Part shown: in pieces, positions 59,224 through 64,000 of the stretch
How the letters are laid out: each line of letters starts with the position of its first letter
Numbering within the stretch: the stretch's first letter is position 1
Assembly: GCF_014651955.1 (NCBI RefSeq)
Contig: NZ_BMXW01000006.1
Location: forward strand, 6,021 to 70,020
Source: Shewanella fodinae
GTDB taxonomy: Bacteria; Pseudomonadota; Gammaproteobacteria; Enterobacterales; Shewanellaceae
DNA length: 64,000 bases
Reading direction: 5' to 3'
Notes under the pieces: model-generated
Seen by the model: only the letters and a program-made list of their open reading frames with translations
What the model was told of the DNA's origin: nothing
The model's database searches: none
Translations under genes and position numbers: made by a program

Positions 59224-59589
59224 TTAATTATCTATTACTTTACGTTTAATTATCTTCATCTTGGGCGTTTCCATTTGATGATCTTTGGCAGCCGCCTCTT
59301 TCGCTTGTTGCAGATATTTTGCTTCCCGCTGTCCGCGTTCATTAAACTGTTGTTGCGCTTTTTGTCGCTCCAACTGCTCCCACGGCTCTTGCTGCTGCCG
59401 TGCCAGCACCGCCTGTTCCCTTGCCGCAGTAGCACCCGCAGCAGCTTGGGCTTTTTGCAGTTGCGCCGCTTCTGTTTGTTGTGCCACTTTACTTGCTTGT
59501 TCCGCCGCTTTTTGTCCCACCTGACTTAACTCTGCCGCCGCTAATAATCCTGGCAATAGCAGCAATATACCGAGCAATGGTTTTAGCAT
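59224..59589 (-). CDS. Small exported Ala/Gln-rich coiled-coil protein
   Basis: 121 residues. Signal peptide at 1-18 (MLKPLLGILLLLPGLLAAA), mature part almost entirely Ala, Gln, Lys, Glu: a single long helix or coiled coil, ending in a basic tail (KMKIIKRKVIDN). GGAGA seven bases before the ATG at 59589 defines the start. Unknown family; periplasmic by signal. Alone, between the M16 pair and a c-di-GMP gene. Confidence 0.6.
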   Translation of the reverse strand: MLKPLLGILLLLPGLLAAAELSQVGQKAAEQASKVAQQTEAAQLQKAQAAAGATAAREQAVLARQQQEPWEQLERQKAQQQFNERGQREAKYLQQAKEAAAKDHQMETPKMKIIKRKVIDN

Positions 59590-59794
59590 GATATTTTCTC
59601 CGACAAAAAACTCTGTATCTGACAATCATAGTCACACATTTATGTGGTCAAATAGGTAATAATGATCTTTTTTGCAATAAATCAAAAATTTGATTGAGGA
59701 ATGCGCCAAAACTGTTTATTTTTTGCTACCCAGAAAATAGGCAATCGGCATATTGGATGTGTCCTTTAAGTGGGACAGCAGCGGAGCAGCGCGG

Positions 59795-61906
59795 ATGATG
59801 GATTGGACACAAATATTGGCGCAATTACAGGCGGATGCCGCATTGCAACCACAGTTGAAGATCTGGCAGAAACAACCACATGAAACGCCGTTGGCACTGT
59901 TCCGTAACGCCATCATTGTTGCCGCTAACCAAGCCGCGTTGGACTACTTCGCTTGTCTGCGTACCGAAATTATTAATGCCGCATTATATGATTTTGCACC
60001 ACGGCTACAACTGAACGGCCAAAGCAGCATTGAGCAGGCTCGGCGCCTATTTGAAGCCTCGGTCGCCAAACCACAGGTGCAGGAATGGCTGCATCTGAAT
60101 CGAGACGGTAAAGAGCTGCCCACCCGTCTTTATCTGTACCCGGTGAAATTGCATGAAGATGTGCTGGTACTGGTACGGTTTCAGCATCTGGATCGCCGTA
60201 GCCAACCGAGACGAACCCGTAATGACGAATTTGCCGCGATTCCTCGTGGCGTGCTTTCCGGCATTCTGGAAGAGAGCGCCGAGGCAGTTGCCATCACCGA
60301 TGCACACAATGTAATACTGGCCGTGAATAAAGCTTTGTGTCGTTTGTCTGGATATAGTACGGCACAACTGCTGGGGAAATCACTGACGGTGTTAGAGGTG
60401 GCTGACGACATCCATCAGCAGGAATGTAGCACAGCACTCAAAGAACGTGATTTCTGGCAAGGTGAGATGTTCAAGCTGAAAGCCGATGGCTGTCAATTCC
60501 CTGCATGGCAAAGCAGTCGTCGCATCATAGCCGATGGCACACCATATATGGTGACGATTTTCAGTGATATCAGCGATCGTAAAAGATTGGAAAATCGTCT
60601 TACTGAGCAAGCGATGTACGATGTGCTCACGGGTTTGCCAAACCGCCGTCACATGAAAAAACTGCTAAGTGAAGCGTTAGAATTCAACCATAAACATGCC
60701 GATGCTGAACGCTTAGGCGCTCTTATGTTTCTGGATCTCAATGGTTTTAAACACGTCAATGACTGTTTTGGTCATTCCATGGGTGATCGCATTTTGCAAC
60801 TGGTTGCCGCGCGGCTGGAAGCAGGCTGCATTGAGATGGCCGACATTGCACGGATGGGCGGTGACGAATTCACATTGATCCTCACCGAATGTCAGAGCCG
60901 CAAAGAGATCCGTTGGTTTGCTGATCAGATAGTCAAATTGTTTGATACACCATTTGAGCTGGAAGGACAGAAGTTCTATCTCGGTACCAGTATCGGTATC
61001 AGTCTGTTCGATGGTGAAAAAATTAGCTCATCACAGCTGTTAAGCCAAGCCGATACCGCGATGTACTGTGCCAAACGTAGCGCCGACCACATTATGTTTT
61101 ACGATAAAAGCATGAGCGATGCTGCTGAACACCGATTAAAACTGTTGGGCGATTTACGCCATGCCATGAGTTTAGGCCAGTTCAGCATCTACTATCAGCC
61201 CATTGTGAAACTGAAGGATAACCACTTACTGGGGGCTGAGGCGTTACTGCGCTGGCAGAAAAACCCTCATGAGTTGCTGGAAGCTGCCGATTTTGTGCCT
61301 TTGCTGGAAGAAACCGGGTTGATTGTCAGCGTCGGCAATTGGGTGTTGGAACAAGCGTGCCGCCAAGCGGCGCTGTGGCGCAAAGAGGATCATCCAGATT
61401 TTACAATTTCAGTGAATGTATCGCCGATGCAATTGGAGCATTCTGATTTTGTCAGCCAGGTTAAACAGGCATTGAAAAATGCAGCCTTGCCTGCCGATGC
61501 GTTGGCACTGGAAATTACAGAATCGGCACTGCTGCACTATCCCCAGCAAGCTCGGCAAACATTGGAGAACCTGCATAATTTAGGGTTGAAAGTGACCATT
61601 GATGATTTCGGCACCGGCTTTTCTTCACTGAGCCGTTTAGGCAATATGCCAATCGATGGTTTAAAGATTGACCGTGAATTTGCTGGACAACTTGATAGCT
61701 CTCGCGGTCGTAAGTTATGCCATGCCATCGTACAGTTAAGCCAGGCATTGGAGTTGTCTTACGTAGTGGAAGGAATTGAGACCGAACAGCAAAAGGCCGT
61801 ACTGCAGGATATGGGCGAAGGCCAAGCACAGGGATTCTTCTTTGGTTATCCGCTGCATCCGCAACAATTTGCCCTCGCGCATTTTCAAGCGCGCGTTGTC
61901 AGATAG
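59795..61906 (+). CDS. PAS-GGDEF-EAL c-di-GMP enzyme
   Basis: About 703 residues, soluble. A PAS-like region at about 10-140, a clear PAS at 155-285, GGDEF with intact ARMGGDEF but no I-site arginine, then EAL with AEALLRW and TIDDFGTGFSS. Both active sites look complete, so it may make or degrade c-di-GMP; loss of the I-site means no product inhibition of the cyclase part. Start: GGAG eight bases before the first of two ATG codons at 59795. Confidence 0.87.
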   Translation: MMDWTQILAQLQADAALQPQLKIWQKQPHETPLALFRNAIIVAANQAALDYFACLRTEIINAALYDFAPRLQLNGQSSIEQARRLFEASVAKPQVQEWLHLNRDGKELPTRLYLYPVKLHEDVLVLVRFQHLDRRSQPRRTRNDEFAAIPRGVLSGILEESAEAVAITDAHNVILAVNKALCRLSGYSTAQLLGKSLTVLEVADDIHQQECSTALKERDFWQGEMFKLKADGCQFPAWQSSRRIIADGTPYMVTIFSDISDRKRLENRLTEQAMYDVLTGLPNRRHMKKLLSEALEFNHKHADAERLGALMFLDLNGFKHVNDCFGHSMGDRILQLVAARLEAGCIEMADIARMGGDEFTLILTECQSRKEIRWFADQIVKLFDTPFELEGQKFYLGTSIGISLFDGEKISSSQLLSQADTAMYCAKRSADHIMFYDKSMSDAAEHRLKLLGDLRHAMSLGQFSIYYQPIVKLKDNHLLGAEALLRWQKNPHELLEAADFVPLLEETGLIVSVGNWVLEQACRQAALWRKEDHPDFTISVNVSPMQLEHSDFVSQVKQALKNAALPADALALEITESALLHYPQQARQTLENLHNLGLKVTIDDFGTGFSSLSRLGNMPIDGLKIDREFAGQLDSSRGRKLCHAIVQLSQALELSYVVEGIETEQQKAVLQDMGEGQAQGFFFGYPLHPQQFALAHFQARVVR

Positions 61907-62288
61907 TTTGTCATAAGACAGAAAGCTGCCAGCTTCAGGAATTTCCTGCATAGCTCCCCTGCAAAGCGATGCGCTGGCAGCCCTGACACACCAGATCTCG
62001 TTTTGGTGCTCGCTCATTAGAAAAGTGTTGCTGTCTAAATGTCGTGATCTGGGCATGATTTCGCAATGTAAATCGCCTCCCGATGTTTGATTGCCCAATC
62101 TATCGACAATTATTCCCCGCACGCCCCACTGTATCTGCACGACATTTCCTGTAAAAGACTGACAACTTTCACAATATTTTAATGATTTCTTAAGATCTCG
62201 TTGGACATAATGGCCGCTATTGTTTAAATCATGGTCACTTTTGCCTATTGCAGGCCAAACCACGCACCATGAGATCACTGGAGACGTT
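61907..62288. other. Non-coding stretch with nested inverted repeats
   Basis: 382 bp with no supported gene. A 9-bp inverted repeat GCTGCCAGC (61925-61933) / GCTGGCAGC (61973-61981) encloses a 13-bp palindrome CAGGAATTTCCTG (61936-61948). It follows the GGDEF-EAL stop at once, so it could be a terminator-like or stability structure. The part 62140-62280 probably holds the promoter of the small membrane gene. Confidence 0.4.
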
Positions 62289-62591
62289 ATGTCCCGTTTG
62301 TTTGTGTGGCAACCTAAGTCTGGTTTCGTGGCGATTATTGGCATGCTACTGAGTGCGCTAGTATTTTGCCTAGCCCTGCTGATACTGCCACTGTTGCTAC
62401 TGGCAGCGGCAGGCGTGTTGTTAGTGTTGAGTCTGTTTGGCCGTCGCTACTTGAAACAACATATGGCTAGGATGCAGCAATATCGTTTTCGTGCCAGTAA
62501 ACGGGATATATATGATGCCAACCCCCATGTATGTCGCGATCACCCACATCAATGGCGCAGCAAGGGGCGGGTACTGGAACATCAAGATTAG
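62289..62591 (+). CDS. Small membrane protein of unknown function
   Basis: 100 residues. One strong hydrophobic hairpin or long double span at about 14-52 rich in Leu, then a basic cytoplasmic tail (RRYLKQHMARMQQYRFRASKRD). GGAG eight bases before the ATG at 62289 sets the start. Its stop overlaps the stop of the Sel1 gene on the other strand by four bases. Not recognised. Confidence 0.55.
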   Translation: MSRLFVWQPKSGFVAIIGMLLSALVFCLALLILPLLLLAAAGVLLVLSLFGRRYLKQHMARMQQYRFRASKRDIYDANPHVCRDHPHQWRSKGRVLEHQD

Positions 62592-63997
62592 TCGGTGAGT
62601 AATTCCTTTGCTCGTTGTAATGACCGCTGTTCCTCTGGATCTTTGCTAACCGTCAATACCCGTTCTATCTGTTGCACCAGCGATTGCCACAAGGGCTCAA
62701 TCACCTGTTGCTCCTGTGCATTACCGCGTTTTTTAGCCAACTTCAGCCAGGCTGCCGCTTCCACGACATCAATCCTTGCTAGACTACCATCGGTTAATGC
62801 AATGGCCAGTTCAATCATTGCGGGCACACTGTGACCATAGCGAATGACCTGTCGCAAGTAATTCTCTGCCTGCGACATATCGCTGCCAAAAGCTTGTTCT
62901 TGATTCAACATGTGCTGGGCACGCGCCAGCATGGCATCTAACTGCCCCTGCTCAGCCGCCTCCGCCAGCCATTGCTCACTGGCCGCTGGATCCGCCTGAC
63001 AACCTTCGCCTCGAGCCAACAACAGTGATAGATGATACTGGGCATGAGGATAGCCGCTTTGCGCTGCTTGCCTGATATGCTGGAACGCCGCAGTTAAATT
63101 GCCCTGCTGGTAACGAAGTACCCCCAGGTTCGCCATCGCTTCCACATGTTCCTGCTCGGCAGCGGCGGTCAAATATCGCTCGGCCAACACAAGATCGGCT
63201 GCTATATCGCCACTACCAACCAAATAGAAATAGCCCAGCAGCGCCATCGCATCGACAACACCGACCTCAGCCGCCTGGCGGATCAACTGCTGTCCGGCGG
63301 GCAACTCAGGTTCGCCGCTGTACCCATGCAACAGTGCCACACCATGTTCAAAAAGTGCACGAGGTTGCTGCGTGGCGGCCTGAGCAAACCAATAAGCGGC
63401 TTTGGCGAGATAGTGTTGTGCCTGTTGCTGTCGTGGCAACGGCTCGGCGTCAGTTATTGCCTGCTCCTGCTGTCTTGCCATCAACGCCTGACTCTTAAAC
63501 GACATACCCAGTAGATATTGGGCCTCGCTGTCATCTTCCATCACCGCACGAAAACACAGATCACGCCCACTCAGTTCATCATACTCATCAAACTGGTACT
63601 CTGGGGCTGAACACTGCCGTAGTAACGGATACACCAGCTCCACCAGTTTCAGCAGATCGCGAATAGCTTTGCGAGCCAATTGCTGTAACTGCACTTGGTC
63701 CAAATGGTATTTCTCGGGGTGAGCGCCGCGATTACCATCGGTCCGCAGCCGATGCAATGAACGGGTGATACGCACATCGATCAGTCGCAGTCGGTTGAGC
63801 TGCTCAATCCGATCATAAAGATTGGGACTGTCGAACACTACCGCCGTAGGTTCTGCCAGTAGTGCGGTCAGCCGATGCGCAAAGCTTCTGACATGCAGCA
63901 ACGACTGTGTTGGCACATCACTAACATAACGCTTGGCATTGCGGTATTCTGCGGCCAGAGCCTCCGAGATACCGGCGACGAACTCGATATCGTTCAC
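62588..63997 (-). CDS. DUF4145/Sel1-repeat protein
   Basis: At least 469 residues. N-terminal 120 residues resemble DUF4145 (FAHRLTALL..., RLRTDGNRGAHPEKY), often found in restriction or defence-like proteins, followed by Sel1/TPR repeats (for example AAEQEHVEAMANLGVLRY, AAQSGYPHAQYHLSLLLARG) from about 190 to 420. A protein-interaction scaffold; no enzyme domain seen. It begins with GTG three bases from the window end, so the true start may lie outside. Confidence 0.7.
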   Translation of the reverse strand: MNDIEFVAGISEALAAEYRNAKRYVSDVPTQSLLHVRSFAHRLTALLAEPTAVVFDSPNLYDRIEQLNRLRLIDVRITRSLHRLRTDGNRGAHPEKYHLDQVQLQQLARKAIRDLLKLVELVYPLLRQCSAPEYQFDEYDELSGRDLCFRAVMEDDSEAQYLLGMSFKSQALMARQQEQAITDAEPLPRQQQAQHYLAKAAYWFAQAATQQPRALFEHGVALLHGYSGEPELPAGQQLIRQAAEVGVVDAMALLGYFYLVGSGDIAADLVLAERYLTAAAEQEHVEAMANLGVLRYQQGNLTAAFQHIRQAAQSGYPHAQYHLSLLLARGEGCQADPAASEQWLAEAAEQGQLDAMLARAQHMLNQEQAFGSDMSQAENYLRQVIRYGHSVPAMIELAIALTDGSLARIDVVEAAAWLKLAKKRGNAQEQQVIEPLWQSLVQQIERVLTVSKDPEEQRSLQRAKELLTD

Positions 63998-64000
63998 TCT

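Noticed and set aside
61736..62344. 202-residue minus-strand frame after the GGDEF-EAL gene
   Set aside because: It overlaps the coding end of that gene and the start of the small membrane gene; sequence is not protein-like and no ribosome site is seen.

Overview
The window reads as ordinary chromosome of a gammaproteobacterium, most probably Shewanella or a close relative. The evidence is a scyA-type cytochrome c5 divergent from ccmABCDE, the gmk-rpoZ-spoT-ridA...recG block, a membrane formate dehydrogenase next to a NapH/CcoG-like ferredoxin, the neighbourhood glnA / DUF4124 / ntrBC / fieF / cpxP-cpxRA / trmL, and families common in that genus (DUF2959, DUF3014, M16 peptidase pairs, c-di-GMP enzymes). 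Most of the window shares one codon style. I found no rRNA, tRNA, CRISPR array, intact insertion sequence or prophage.

Layout. 1-3.5 kb: small periplasmic cytochrome and the divergent cytochrome c maturation operon ccmABCDE. 3.5-9.6 kb: minus-strand genes for a YjjG-like phosphatase, an AGCS amino-acid/Na+ symporter, an MFS carrier, a NahK-like sugar kinase and a DUF805-like membrane protein. 9.7-18.6 kb: gmk, rpoZ, spoT, ridA, a degraded gene, a long-chain acyl-CoA synthetase, a Ca2+/Na+ antiporter and recG. 18.8-22.3 kb: DUF3014 protein, about 700 bp of gene-poor DNA with a possible relic, an orphan ApeH-like ligase and a rhodanese behind a palindrome. 22.3-26.8 kb: azoR, a dtd gene broken by one missing base, prolyl aminopeptidase, a YihY protein, a small membrane protein with a DUF2959 lipoprotein, then two gene remnants that meet at what looks like a deletion scar. 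26.9-36.4 kb: CHASE-GGDEF cyclase, polyferredoxin, a long AT-rich leader, fdhABC and a TehA/SLAC1-like channel. 36.5-47.7 kb: typA, glnA (sigma-54/NtrC promoter), a LysR/SDR divergent pair, a FUSC-family transporter, a DUF4124 protein and ntrBC. 47.7-56.2 kb: AT-rich chemoreceptor, fieF, cpxP-like gene divergent from cpxRA with two CpxR boxes, a possible flavin-binding protein, trmL and an unknown protein. 56.3-64 kb: M16 peptidase pair, a small coiled-coil secreted protein, a GGDEF-EAL enzyme, a small membrane protein and a Sel1-repeat protein reaching the window edge.

How they fit together: cytochrome maturation and formate oxidation (respiration), nitrogen control (glnA/ntrBC), envelope stress and metal efflux (cpxRA/cpxP/fieF), stringent response and recombination repair (spoT/recG), and c-di-GMP signalling. 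I did not find a clear new multi-gene system. The most notable signals are recent gene decay (dtd, the 26.3-26.8 kb scar, the 13.3-13.6 kb relic), the palindrome before the rhodanese, the lone ApeH-like ligase, and a few uncharacterised fusions and pairs.
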